Positions 1 to 5,166 of a stretch of 5,191 bases of DNA are shown in pieces. The translations under genes were made by a program, and so were the position numbers. The stretch is from Acidilobaceae archaeon (GTDB lineage Archaea > Thermoproteota > Thermoprotei_A > Sulfolobales > Acidilobaceae), in contig JALURD010000093.1 in assembly GCA_027057815.1 (NCBI GenBank), forward strand, positions 1 through 5,191, in the 5' to 3' direction. Under the pieces are notes generated by a model. The model saw nothing but the letters and a program-made list of their open reading frames with translations, was not told the DNA's origin and searched no databases. The first letter of the stretch is position 1, and each line of letters begins with the position of its first letter.

Positions 1-8
1 GCGGTGGG

Positions 9-85
9 TGGTAGCGGGGGGTGGATTTGAACCACCGACCTCGGGGTTATGAGCCCCGCGGGCTACCAGGCTACCCTACCCCGCT
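9..85 (-). tRNA. Initiator tRNA-Met (anticodon CAT), CCA encoded
   Basis: Read on the minus strand, the segment folds into a complete cloverleaf with no intron. The acceptor stem is AGCGGGG/CCCCGCT with discriminator A and an encoded CCA (9-11). The D stem is GGGT/GCCC, the anticodon stem CGGGG/CCCCG around loop CTCATAA, the variable loop AGGTC, and the T stem GGTGG/CCACC around TTCAAAT. The A1:U72 terminal pair and the three consecutive G:C pairs next to the anticodon loop are the known marks of archaeal initiator tRNA, so this delivers Met to start codons rather than serving elongation. It lies 38 bp downstream of a small minus-strand gene. No strong box A fits its 5' end; a weak CATAAAC (about 120-126) overlaps the upstream stop codon, so it may have its own weak promoter or be processed from a read-through transcript. 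Confidence 0.96.
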
Positions 86-123
86 AGGTTACCCCGCCGA
101 GTCTATGGTTCCCACTCTGGGGT

Positions 124-450
124 TTATGAGCCTTTCAGGTGTTTCACTATTTTGTTGAGCCTCTCTAGTTTCTGTTTAACCTTCATAGCTAAAGAGTCTT
201 CCTGGTCGCCCAAAGCGAAAAGGCCATCGGGGTCTAGGAGTGCTGTAGTGCAGTCCCTAGGGGTGGGCGTTATTTTTATTACTAGAGAGTCGCTGTATCG
301 GCCCTCGTATGCATAGATAAAGAATGATTCTCCGTCGTAGTCTACTATCGCCTCTACGCATTCGCCTTTATCTTCTGTGGGGTAAGTTGTTATTCCTAGG
401 CTCTTTAGGTTTGTTAGGATTGCTTCAACCTTCTTCTTCAACGTCAGCAT
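124..450 (-). CDS. Small hypothetical protein, 108 aa, coupled to the upstream gene
   Basis: I do not recognise this 108-residue protein. It begins with a Lys-rich helix (residues 2-18). A central part (about 30-70) has alternating hydrophobic residues typical of beta strands, around VEAIVDYDGESFFIYAYEG and SLVIKITPTP. It ends with a charged amphipathic helix (about 86-106) rich in Lys and Leu. Two cysteines (C31, C67) are present but no metal motif, no signal peptide and no membrane segment, so a soluble alpha/beta protein is expected. The ATG start lies inside the preceding gene, giving a 26-bp overlap. A GGGGTGG ribosome-binding sequence (minus strand of 460-466) sits 9 nt upstream of it. 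This argues for translational coupling and for the two products being made together. The stop is TAA. The gene is followed 38 bp later by the initiator tRNA. The coding call rests on protein-like composition and the start signal, not on homology. Confidence 0.75.
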   Translation of the reverse strand: MLTLKKKVEAILTNLKSLGITTYPTEDKGECVEAIVDYDGESFFIYAYEGRYSDSLVIKITPTPRDCTTALLDPDGLFALGDQEDSLAMKVKQKLERLNKIVKHLKGS

Positions 451-643
451 AGTCCACTTCCACCCCTAGGAGTTTCGTCGTTTCAACCTGTGGGCAGTCT
501 ATTTCAGCGCCATCAACTTCAATGTCGTATTTGGCTATGAATGTGCAGAGGGTATCGGCTGGAATCACGGCTTTCTGGCCATACTCAGTTTCAATCACGG
601 CCAGAGAACCTTTTACTTCGACCTTGGCTTTGACCTTACCCAT
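425..643 (-). CDS. Small hypothetical protein, 72 aa, acidic C-terminus
   Basis: This 72-residue protein is unrecognised. The first half alternates hydrophobic and charged residues (KVKAKVEVKGSLAVIETEYG), suggesting a beta hairpin or small barrel. The C-terminus is strongly acidic (VDYADVEEEG). Two cysteines (C33, C50) do not form a recognisable metal site. There is no signal peptide or membrane helix. The ATG at 643 is preceded by GGGTG (minus strand of 652-656) at 8 nt spacing, the same arrangement as at iorA. The gene is first of a two-gene unit: its last 26 bp overlap the start of the 108-residue gene. Partner proteins of this kind often act as a complex, but nothing here shows that. The gene could conceivably be a small nucleic-acid-binding or regulatory protein; that is a guess. 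Confidence 0.7.
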   Translation of the reverse strand: MGKVKAKVEVKGSLAVIETEYGQKAVIPADTLCTFIAKYDIEVDGAEIDCPQVETTKLLGVEVDYADVEEEG

Positions 644-686
644 AACCCCTGCACCCGCATCCCTTAAAGCTATACGGTAGAGCAGC

Positions 687-694
687 CTATATAG
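687..694 (-). promoter_or_regulatory. Candidate box A for the two small genes
   Basis: CTATATAG lies on the minus strand about 47 bp before the start codon at 643. Initiation about 26 bp downstream would give a leader of roughly 20 nt that contains the GGGTG ribosome-binding sequence. A second TATA-like element, CTTTAAG (663-669), is centred about 23 bp before the ATG and would fit a nearly leaderless transcript. I cannot tell which is used. Apart from these elements, 644-862 holds no gene I can support. Confidence 0.35.
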
Positions 695-862
695 TAGACG
701 CGGCCTTAACCTGCATTATCCACCGTTAAGCTGCCATGAAGGCTTGAGTAGTACTGAAGGGTCCGGACTAGCCTTGTAGCTGCTTGTGTCTAAGCTCTAT
801 GCCTTGTTTTTCGCTGTTGATGTGTTGGTTGTTGGCTGGATTAGGCTTCTAGGACGGGGACG

Positions 863-1291
863 TTACTGTATTCCATAACCGTACGTATATTCTTCCTCTC
901 CTAGCTCGCGAGCCCTTCTCCTTAGAGCTTCTGGGTTCTTTATCTTGGGCGTTTCCTCTGGCGGTATATACTCTGGGAGAGAGTACCTTGTCCTGGTGAG
1001 CTCGGCTATTTCGCCCCTGGCCTTCAGGTGGCTTAGTATCTTCCTAAGCCTGTCCTCACCGACTACTCCCTGGAATATTGCCTTAAGCTCTCTCCAGCTG
1101 AGCGGTCCCTTAGCCTCATCCAGTATTATCTTAACGAGGGATTCAATTGTGTCGTCGGGGAGAGCTGTTGTCACCTCGATTCCGGGCTCCTCAACTAGAG
1201 GCGTGAAGACGTTCTTCACTCTACTCTGTAGCTTCCTTCTCAGTCGCTCCACTACATCTTTCCTCACTTTTACACCCACTATCGCGCTCAT
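863..1291 (-). CDS. Predicted winged-helix DNA-binding protein, 142 aa
   Basis: The 142-residue product has a basic N-terminal segment (VRKDVVERLRRKLQSRVK, residues 8-25) and then a region compatible with a winged helix at about 48-108. This region has a first helix (TIESLVKIILDEAK), a second helix (SWRELKAIF), a candidate recognition helix (EDRLRKILSHLKARGE) and a beta wing (IAELTRTRYSLPEY). The tail is charged and ends in a Tyr/Gly-rich GYGIQ. No cysteines, ligand domain or membrane segment are seen. The start is ATG at 1291 rather than GTG at 1300. A full GGAGGTGA ribosome-binding sequence (1297-1304) overlaps the GTG but stands 5 nt before the ATG. The gene is divergent from iorA. It may be a local or autoregulating transcription factor, or a general DNA-binding protein. 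The fold is inferred from the helix pattern only; I recognise no named family. Confidence 0.8.
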   Translation of the reverse strand: MSAIVGVKVRKDVVERLRRKLQSRVKNVFTPLVEEPGIEVTTALPDDTIESLVKIILDEAKGPLSWRELKAIFQGVVGEDRLRKILSHLKARGEIAELTRTRYSLPEYIPPEETPKIKNPEALRRRARELGEEEYTYGYGIQ

Positions 1292-1296
1292 ACTAC

Positions 1297-1304
1297 TCAC
1301 CTCC
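1297..1304 (-). promoter_or_regulatory. Strong Shine-Dalgarno site that decides the start
   Basis: GGAGGTGA on the minus strand is an 8-base match to the archaeal 16S 3' end. Its spacing of 5 nt to ATG 1291 rules for that start and against the overlapping GTG at 1300. Confidence 0.85.
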
Positions 1305-1343
1305 TGGGCACCTATACCCTAATGTAACAGTGTTCAACTAACC

Positions 1344-1351
1344 TATTTAAA
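1344..1351 (-). promoter_or_regulatory. Box A promoter of the winged-helix gene
   Basis: TTTAAATA on the minus strand is centred 56 bp before the start codon. Initiation about 26 bp downstream (near 1321) gives a leader of about 30 nt that contains the GGAGGTGA site. A TGTAACA half-site (1323-1329) lies at the predicted transcription start. A second TATA-like element, CTATAAAG/CTTTATAG (1364-1371), reads on either strand and could serve this gene or iorA. Confidence 0.55.
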
Positions 1352-1439
1352 CTCTCCCTATACCTTTATAGAGGAACCCACTAAAGGGGGCGCGGCGGCC
1401 GCCTCCAGGCGAGAGTATTGTGCAGGGATTAATGCTCAC

Positions 1440-1447
1440 AGTTAAAC
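1440..1447 (+). promoter_or_regulatory. Weak candidate promoter and ribosome site for iorA
   Basis: AGTTAAAC is the best plus-strand TATA-like element near iorA. Initiation about 26 bp downstream (near 1470) would give a leader of about 15 nt beginning just before GGGTG (1472-1476), which stands 8 nt before the GTG start. The match is weak. CTTTATAG at 1364-1371 is a stronger sequence but would imply a leader of about 90 nt. Confidence 0.25.
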
Positions 1448-1484
1448 CGCTCACGCCTCAACAGCCCTTGCGGGTGCCATTAGA

Positions 1485-3404
1485 GTGCCGTCGAAGTGGC
1501 TACTTTTCCCCGGGCGCGCTACAGCCCTACTCCTGGGTAACGAAGCCATAGCCCGGGGGGCCCTTGAGGCCGGTATTGGCTTTGCATCCGCGTACCCTGG
1601 GACTCCTTCGACGGAGATAGTGGAGTCCCTAGCCTGGGCGGCTCAGAAATTTGGAATTCACGTAGAGTGGAGTAGTAACGAGAAGGTGGCGCTCGAGGCT
1701 GCCTGGGCGGCGAGTGTCTCGGGTGTCAGGGCTCTAGCGGCGATGAAGCATGTCGGACTTAACGTTGCCGCCGATGCCTTCATGAGCATAGGCTATACCG
1801 GCGTTAGAGCGGGGCTCGTGATAGTATCTGCAGGCGACCCGGGGATGTGGAGTAGCCAGAACGAGCAGGACAACAGGTACTACGGCTTACTAGGCTACAT
1901 CCCCGTATTTGAGCCCTCAGACCCGGGTGAGGCGAAGGAGCTCACGGTTAAAGCTTTCGAGTTCAGCGAGGAACACGAGCACGCAGTCCTCATGATAACC
2001 ACAACCAGGGTCTCCCACGTTAGAGGCCCTGTCGAGCTGAAGGATCTACCGAAGAACTTCAAAACAAAGGGGTGGTTCGACAAAGACCCCTCCCGGTTCA
2101 CTTTAGTTCCACAAAACGCCAGAGCCAGGAGGGAGCATCTAGTCTCTAAGTGGGAGGCCATAAGGGACGCACTGTCCAACCTACAGCCCTTCAATAGGAT
2201 AGAGGGCGATGGGAGGATCCTCATAGTCGCTGACGGCGTCTCGTACTTATACGCTTCCGAGGCTGCAGAGAGGTTGGGCATCGATGCTAGGATGCTTAAA
2301 CTAGCAACCCCTGTGCCACTACCGAAGAAGCTAGTATTGAAGGCCCTAGAGGACGTTGATAAAGTCCTCGTCGTAGAGGAGCTAGAACCCATCGTTGAGA
2401 ACCAAATTAAGGCCCTAGTAGCGGAGGAGGGTCTAGACATTGAAGTTCACGGTAAAGACTATACTGGACTTACGGGTGAGATGACCCTGGAGAGAGCCGC
2501 CCGCTCTATCCTTGAATTCCTAGGACGCGGTGCAGTAGATATACCATGGAAGCCTGTGGATGACGGTGGCTTAGCAGGTAAACTACCACCTAGGCCTCCT
2601 GCAATGTGCCCTGGCTGCCCTCACAGGGCCACATACTATGCATTGAGAAGGGCCGTCAACGCTGCTAGAGTGAAGCCCGTGTACAGTGGAGACATCGGAT
2701 GCTATAGCCTAGGGGTGCTTCCGCCCTTCAGGGAGCAGGACATGCTCATAGAAATGGGTGGCAGCGTGGGAGCCGGGCACGGCTTTGCTAAGGTACTCGA
2801 TAAACAAATTGTAATCTCGATAATAGGCGATTCAACCTTCTTCCATGCAGGCCTGCCCGCGCTGGCAAATGCTGTCTACAATAGGTCACCACAGCTGGTG
2901 CTTGTCCTAGACAATAGGGTTACCGCGATGACCGGCGAACAGCCTAACCCGGGAACCGGGATTAACGCTTACGGCGAGCCTGCACCAATGCTTAAAGTGG
3001 AAGACATAGCCAGAGCCATGGGAGTAGAGAAAGTTGTAGTCTTCGACCCATTTAAGATCAAGGAAGCCACCAAGGCCCTGAAGGAGGCCATAGAGTATGT
3101 GAGGGACAAAAGGGCGCCTGCAGTCGCGGTCGCCCGCAGGGCATGTGCGCTTGAGGCTACAAGGAGGGCTAGGAGGGCTGGGATAAAGCAGCCGCTATAC
3201 CAGGTAATAGACGATAAATGCACCGCATGCGGCGTGTGCTATAATGCCTTCACCTGTCCGGCGATTGAAGTCAAGGAGAATGGCAAGGCATGGATAAACC
3301 CGGACCTCTGCACCGGATGCTCTGTATGCGCCGAGGTGTGCCCGTTCAACGCTATAGTGAAGGTTGTAGAGGAGGGTGAGGGCTGGGATGACGTATGGTT
3401 CTAG
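1485..3404 (+). CDS. iorA: Indolepyruvate:ferredoxin oxidoreductase, alpha subunit
   Basis: This is the TPP- and iron-sulphur-containing large subunit. With IorB it oxidatively decarboxylates indolepyruvate and other aryl pyruvates with CoA to aryl-acetyl-CoA, CO2 and reduced ferredoxin in the cytoplasm. The 639 residues are close to the family's usual length. Order of parts: pyrimidine-binding domain (about 15-185) with YPGTPSTEI (37-45) and N65-E66-K67; a transketolase-C-like domain (about 243-345); and a TPP/Mg domain (about 370-560). The TPP domain has CPGCPH (375-380), GDIGCYSLG (402-410), GDSTFFH (448-454) paired with DN (476-477), and TAMTGEQPNPG (480-490). A C-terminal ferredoxin domain carries two [4Fe-4S] motifs: C579-C582-C585-C591-P (C-x2-C-x2-C-x5-C) and C609-C612-C615-C619-P. 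GDS in place of GDG is normal for this family. The GTG at 1485 is the only start between the upstream in-frame stop (1443) and the conserved part. Aryl-pyruvate preference is inferred from family resemblance. Confidence 0.96.
   Translation: MPSKWLLFPGRATALLLGNEAIARGALEAGIGFASAYPGTPSTEIVESLAWAAQKFGIHVEWSSNEKVALEAAWAASVSGVRALAAMKHVGLNVAADAFMSIGYTGVRAGLVIVSAGDPGMWSSQNEQDNRYYGLLGYIPVFEPSDPGEAKELTVKAFEFSEEHEHAVLMITTTRVSHVRGPVELKDLPKNFKTKGWFDKDPSRFTLVPQNARARREHLVSKWEAIRDALSNLQPFNRIEGDGRILIVADGVSYLYASEAAERLGIDARMLKLATPVPLPKKLVLKALEDVDKVLVVEELEPIVENQIKALVAEEGLDIEVHGKDYTGLTGEMTLERAARSILEFLGRGAVDIPWKPVDDGGLAGKLPPRPPAMCPGCPHRATYYALRRAVNAARVKPVYSGDIGCYSLGVLPPFREQDMLIEMGGSVGAGHGFAKVLDKQIVISIIGDSTFFHAGLPALANAVYNRSPQLVLVLDNRVTAMTGEQPNPGTGINAYGEPAPMLKVEDIARAMGVEKVVVFDPFKIKEATKALKEAIEYVRDKRAPAVAVARRACALEATRRARRAGIKQPLYQVIDDKCTACGVCYNAFTCPAIEVKENGKAWINPDLCTGCSVCAEVCPFNAIVKVVEEGEGWDDVWF
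3371..3379 (+). promoter_or_regulatory. Shine-Dalgarno site of iorB inside iorA
   Basis: GGAGGGTGA lies in the last codons of iorA, with its GGTGA 8 nt before ATG 3388. The in-frame GTG at 3376 falls within this site and so is an unlikely start. The arrangement supports coupled translation of the two subunits. Confidence 0.7.
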
Positions 3405-4029
3405 CGGGGGGAAGCTAGCCTTGACTGGCAGGAGCTTAAACATACTCATAACCGGCGTGGGAGGACAAGGCTTAATCACTTTAGCCACGCTACTAGCTGA
3501 GACCGCTATCTATAGAGGGGTCAAGGCTCTAATCGCTGAAACTCACGGGTTGAGTCAGAGAGGCGGTAGCGTTGAAGTCCACGTTAGGCTCGGCGAGGTT
3601 AAAGCTCCTCTAATACCTCAGGGAGGCGTTGACGTCCTCCTAGGACTAGAGTTAATAGAAACTGCGAGAAGGCTCAAAACGCTCTCAGAGGACGGCGTGG
3701 TGCTGACTACTGATATAATGCTGAGGCCTGGCCTTCCAGGCGTTAAGCTGCCCGACAAGACCTCGCTGATAGAGTCTATGAAGAACGTGGTGGGTGACAG
3801 GCTGATAGTTGTACCGGCGTCCAAGCTAGCGCGGGAGGCGGGAGGCCTACTTTACGCCAACACCGTCATGCTAGGCGCTCTGGCAGCGAGCGGGTTACTA
3901 GACGGTCTCGTCGACGTAGAGGACTTGAAAGCTGCCGTAGCCAGAATGAAGAGGGCAGAGGAGAATATGAAGGCGTTCCAGCTAGGCTTTGACTACTGTG
4001 CCGCTACCTGCAGGCGCGGTAATCCCTGA
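3388..4029 (+). CDS. iorB: Indolepyruvate:ferredoxin oxidoreductase, beta subunit
   Basis: This is the small subunit, corresponding to the gamma domain of other 2-oxoacid:ferredoxin oxidoreductases. It pairs with IorA, typically as an alpha2-beta2 enzyme, and has no cluster of its own. The 213-residue product fits the usual length of about 200-215. It shows the Rossmann-like GVGGQG loop (23-28) after a beta strand (LNILIT), and the family signature ETHGLSQRGGSV (51-62). YANTVMLGALAASG (156-169) and a C-terminal amphipathic helix (about 177-199) follow. The start is taken as ATG 3388, giving a 17-bp overlap with iorA in another frame; GTG 3376 would add four residues but lies inside the ribosome-binding site. 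The first 16 residues (Gly/Ser-rich) precede the conserved core and may be flexible. The final 48 bp overlap the end of an opposing gene. No clear terminator follows. Confidence 0.95.
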   Translation: MTYGSSGGKLALTGRSLNILITGVGGQGLITLATLLAETAIYRGVKALIAETHGLSQRGGSVEVHVRLGEVKAPLIPQGGVDVLLGLELIETARRLKTLSEDGVVLTTDIMLRPGLPGVKLPDKTSLIESMKNVVGDRLIVVPASKLAREAGGLLYANTVMLGALAASGLLDGLVDVEDLKAAVARMKRAEENMKAFQLGFDYCAATCRRGNP

Positions 4030-4251
4030 ATCCACACGGTTCGATCCAGGCACAACCCAGGTGATCTCTCTTAACTCCCCCAACAGGTGCCTCTGTAACG
4101 CTTTAAGCACTATAGCCTCCACCCTATCCTCGTCGGAGTCGCCTAGTTGCATCAGCCTCCTCTCTATCCAATCCAGCTCGGCTACAATCTTGTACGCCTG
4201 GTCAGCCAGGAGAGTCGATACCCTCAGCTCTACTAGCTCGTTCACACCCAT
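3982..4251 (-). CDS. Small helical hypothetical protein, 89 aa
   Basis: I do not recognise this protein. Residues 3-62 look like two or three amphipathic helices (VNELVELRVSTLLADQAYKI, then IERRLMQL, then EAIVLKALQRHLLGEL). A Gly/Ser/Val-rich tail follows, and no cysteines or membrane segment are seen. The opposite-strand reading frame is Ser/Thr-rich and has none of this order, so the minus strand is the likely coding one. The start is uncertain. ATG 4251 is used here. GTG 4245 has the best ribosome site: GGTGA with 5 nt spacing, as at the winged-helix gene. GTG 4305 would be leaderless from the box A at 4329-4335 and add 18 unconvincing residues. The gene converges on iorB, and its last 48 bp (tail residues) run antisense to the end of iorB. 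It could be a small regulatory or complex-stabilising protein; nothing proves it. Confidence 0.6.
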   Translation of the reverse strand: MGVNELVELRVSTLLADQAYKIVAELDWIERRLMQLGDSDEDRVEAIVLKALQRHLLGELREITWVVPGSNRVDSGITAPAGSGTVVKA

Positions 4252-4328
4252 CACCGTAAAAATATACTCTGAGCCGGGGATATGCTGTGTAAGTGCAGGT
4301 AACACTGCAGGACTACCGGAACCCGTTG

Positions 4329-4335
4329 ATAAATA
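4329..4335 (-). promoter_or_regulatory. Box A of the small helical gene
   Basis: TATTTAT on the minus strand, preceded by purine-rich GAGGAG, is centred about 27 bp before position 4305. The transcript would start there, either leaderless at GTG 4305 or with a leader of 54-60 nt to ATG 4251 or GTG 4245. An inverted repeat TGCAG-GTAACA-CTGCA (4294-4309) covers the predicted start. A second AT-rich element (TATATTTTT, 4258-4266) is too close to the start codons to serve as box A for them. Confidence 0.45.
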
Positions 4336-4376
4336 CTCCTCAGAATAATTACGTCATGCGGTATAACTGCAATGAC

Positions 4377-4415
4377 AGACGCTGATTTTTAAATTTAAAT
4401 TAAAATTAAACGTCT
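4377..4415. repeat. AT-rich imperfect hairpin with AGACG/CGTCT ends
   Basis: A 25-base run of only A and T (4386-4410) is bounded by AGACG (4377-4381) and CGTCT (4411-4415). Inside it TTTTAA and TTAAAA can also pair around ATTTAAA. It is the most AT-rich stretch of the window. T tracts occur on both strands, so it could stop transcription arriving from either side, or act as an easily melted upstream region for the gene at 4251. Apart from this and the nearby promoter and stem-loop, 4336-4509 shows no gene I can support. Confidence 0.5.
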
Positions 4416-4487
4416 AGAAATCATAAAGTATAAACTGCAAGCTTACTTAACCTTCACGGATTTGACCATGTGGGGGATCTAGCCCGG

Positions 4488-4502
4488 AAAATCGCGTTGC
4501 GA
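4488..4502 (-). terminator. Short stem-loop plus T4 after the 175-aa gene
   Basis: On the minus strand, 7 nt after the TAA stop, TCGC-AAC-GCGA can form a 4-bp stem followed directly by TTTT. The stem is short and archaea depend mainly on the T tract, so this is a possible terminator or transcript-end stabiliser only. Confidence 0.35.
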
Positions 4503-4509
4503 GTCCATC

Positions 4510-5037
4510 TTACTTCCTCGTAATCTCGACTTTAAGGGATCCCTCTCTAAGGAGTATCTTCGCTTTAACCCCTCCAGTGGCGGTTACGAGGCCCGTCGTG
4601 AAGGGCACCGTTATCATGTTAATAGAACTTGTCGCCTTGGATTCAATTAGTAACTCTTTAACCCTTAGTCTTCCCAGTCCAGGTAAGTAAACATTTATTC
4701 CATACTCGTCTACCTCGAATTTTACTGTAAAGGTCTCAGCTTCAACAACCACGTAACCCTCGTACTCTTTAATTGATTGCACAGTCGAGCCCAGCGAGTC
4801 TAGTACCAGTCTAGCCCCTTCCCTTTTAATGGCGACAGTGTCCCGTTCAACACTTTCAACCGAAGGAGGCTCACTAAAGGAAGCCTCAAGAGTTACCCCT
4901 TTCTCAGAATCCACCCGAGTTTTAAGGGAGTCCGCCCCCACCACAAGGATGTGCTCCCTTACATACTCCCTACCCGCAACTACTACCCTAGAATTCTCGA
5001 CCTTGACATCGATGCCAGCTGAGGGCTTCGCAAACAT
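4510..5037 (-). CDS. Hypothetical beta-rich protein, 175 aa
   Basis: I do not recognise this 175-residue protein. It is dominated by alternating hydrophobic and polar stretches typical of beta strands (VKVENSRVVVAG, GYVVVEAETFTVKFEVDEYG, INVYLPGLGRLRVKELLI, KAKILLREGSLKVEI), with many Val, Glu and Lys. It contains no cysteine, signal peptide or membrane helix. The pattern suggests a soluble beta sandwich or barrel, perhaps of two similar halves (about 10-75 and 85-175). The segment MITVPFTTGLVTATGG (about 141-156) is the least charged and could be buried or an interface. ATG 5037 is the first credible start. A box A lies about 48 bp upstream, leaving a leader of about 22 nt with a weak G-rich ribosome site (GGGGGT, 10 nt from the ATG). 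The stop is TAA, followed by a small stem-loop. It is a single-gene unit as far as can be seen. Confidence 0.8.
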   Translation of the reverse strand: MFAKPSAGIDVKVENSRVVVAGREYVREHILVVGADSLKTRVDSEKGVTLEASFSEPPSVESVERDTVAIKREGARLVLDSLGSTVQSIKEYEGYVVVEAETFTVKFEVDEYGINVYLPGLGRLRVKELLIESKATSSINMITVPFTTGLVTATGGVKAKILLREGSLKVEITRK

Positions 5038-5080
5038 TTCCGGGCAGACCCCCTTTGCCTCTAGCTTTCATCCAACGCTT

Positions 5081-5090
5081 ATTTATTATA
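5081..5090 (-). promoter_or_regulatory. Box A of the 175-aa protein gene
   Basis: TATAATAAAT on the minus strand is a strong TATA-like element. It is centred about 48 bp before the ATG, predicting a leader of about 22 nt. Confidence 0.55.
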
Positions 5091-5123
5091 CCCCCATATC
5101 TCCCTGTAATAAATCCATGTGTC

Positions 5124-5141
5124 TTGTTACATTTGTAACAA
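5124..5141. promoter_or_regulatory. Perfect inverted repeat, possible operator
   Basis: TTGTTAC-ATTT-GTAACAA has two perfect 7-bp arms around a 4-bp AT spacer, the usual shape of a binding site for a dimeric winged-helix or helix-turn-helix regulator. It lies about 35 bp upstream of the box A at 5081-5090 on the minus strand and about 20 bp before a plus-strand TATA-like element at 5160-5166. It could therefore act on either side. No regulator is shown to bind it. Confidence 0.45.
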
Positions 5142-5159
5142 TGCAGCTAAGGCACAACG

Positions 5160-5166
5160 TATTTAA
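5160..5166 (+). promoter_or_regulatory. Possible divergent promoter at right edge
   Basis: TATTTAA on the plus strand would direct initiation near 5190, at the window edge, for a gene to the right that cannot be seen. Sequence match only. Confidence 0.2.

Noticed and set aside
1..85. tRNA as an integration site for a mobile element
   Set aside because: No second copy of the tRNA 3' end, integrase gene or compositional break is visible in the window.
448..454. GDS at IorA residues 448-450 instead of the GDG of the general TPP motif
   Set aside because: GDSTFFH is the form I know from this oxidoreductase family, so it is not a defect.
644..862. C/D box guide RNA (ATGAAG, CTGA and TTGATG boxes)
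   Set aside because: Boxes are imperfect, wrongly spaced and lack a second D box; no promoter is placed for it.
945..1322. Plus-strand open frame of 125 codons opposite the winged-helix gene
   Set aside because: Ser/Leu/Thr-rich low-order composition typical of a shadow frame; the minus-strand gene has a strong ribosome site and ordered protein pattern.
1895..2440. Minus-strand open frame of 181 codons inside iorA
   Set aside because: It lies fully antisense to conserved iorA sequence and is Ser-rich without protein-like order.
2969..3488. Minus-strand open frames (2969-3223 and 3195-3488) across the iorA/iorB junction
   Set aside because: Antisense to the ferredoxin domain and the start of iorB; no ribosome site or recognisable domain.
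3618..3824. Minus-strand open frame inside iorB
   Set aside because: Antisense to conserved iorB; Ser/Thr-rich shadow composition.
3989..4348. Plus-strand open frame overlapping the end of iorB
   Set aside because: Ser/Thr-rich; the opposite strand gives a well-ordered amphipathic helical protein with a box A upstream.
4416..4509. Plus-strand small RNA from the TATA-like AAGTATAAAC near 4430
   Set aside because: No foldable RNA, guide boxes or terminator downstream, and it would run antisense into the 175-residue gene.
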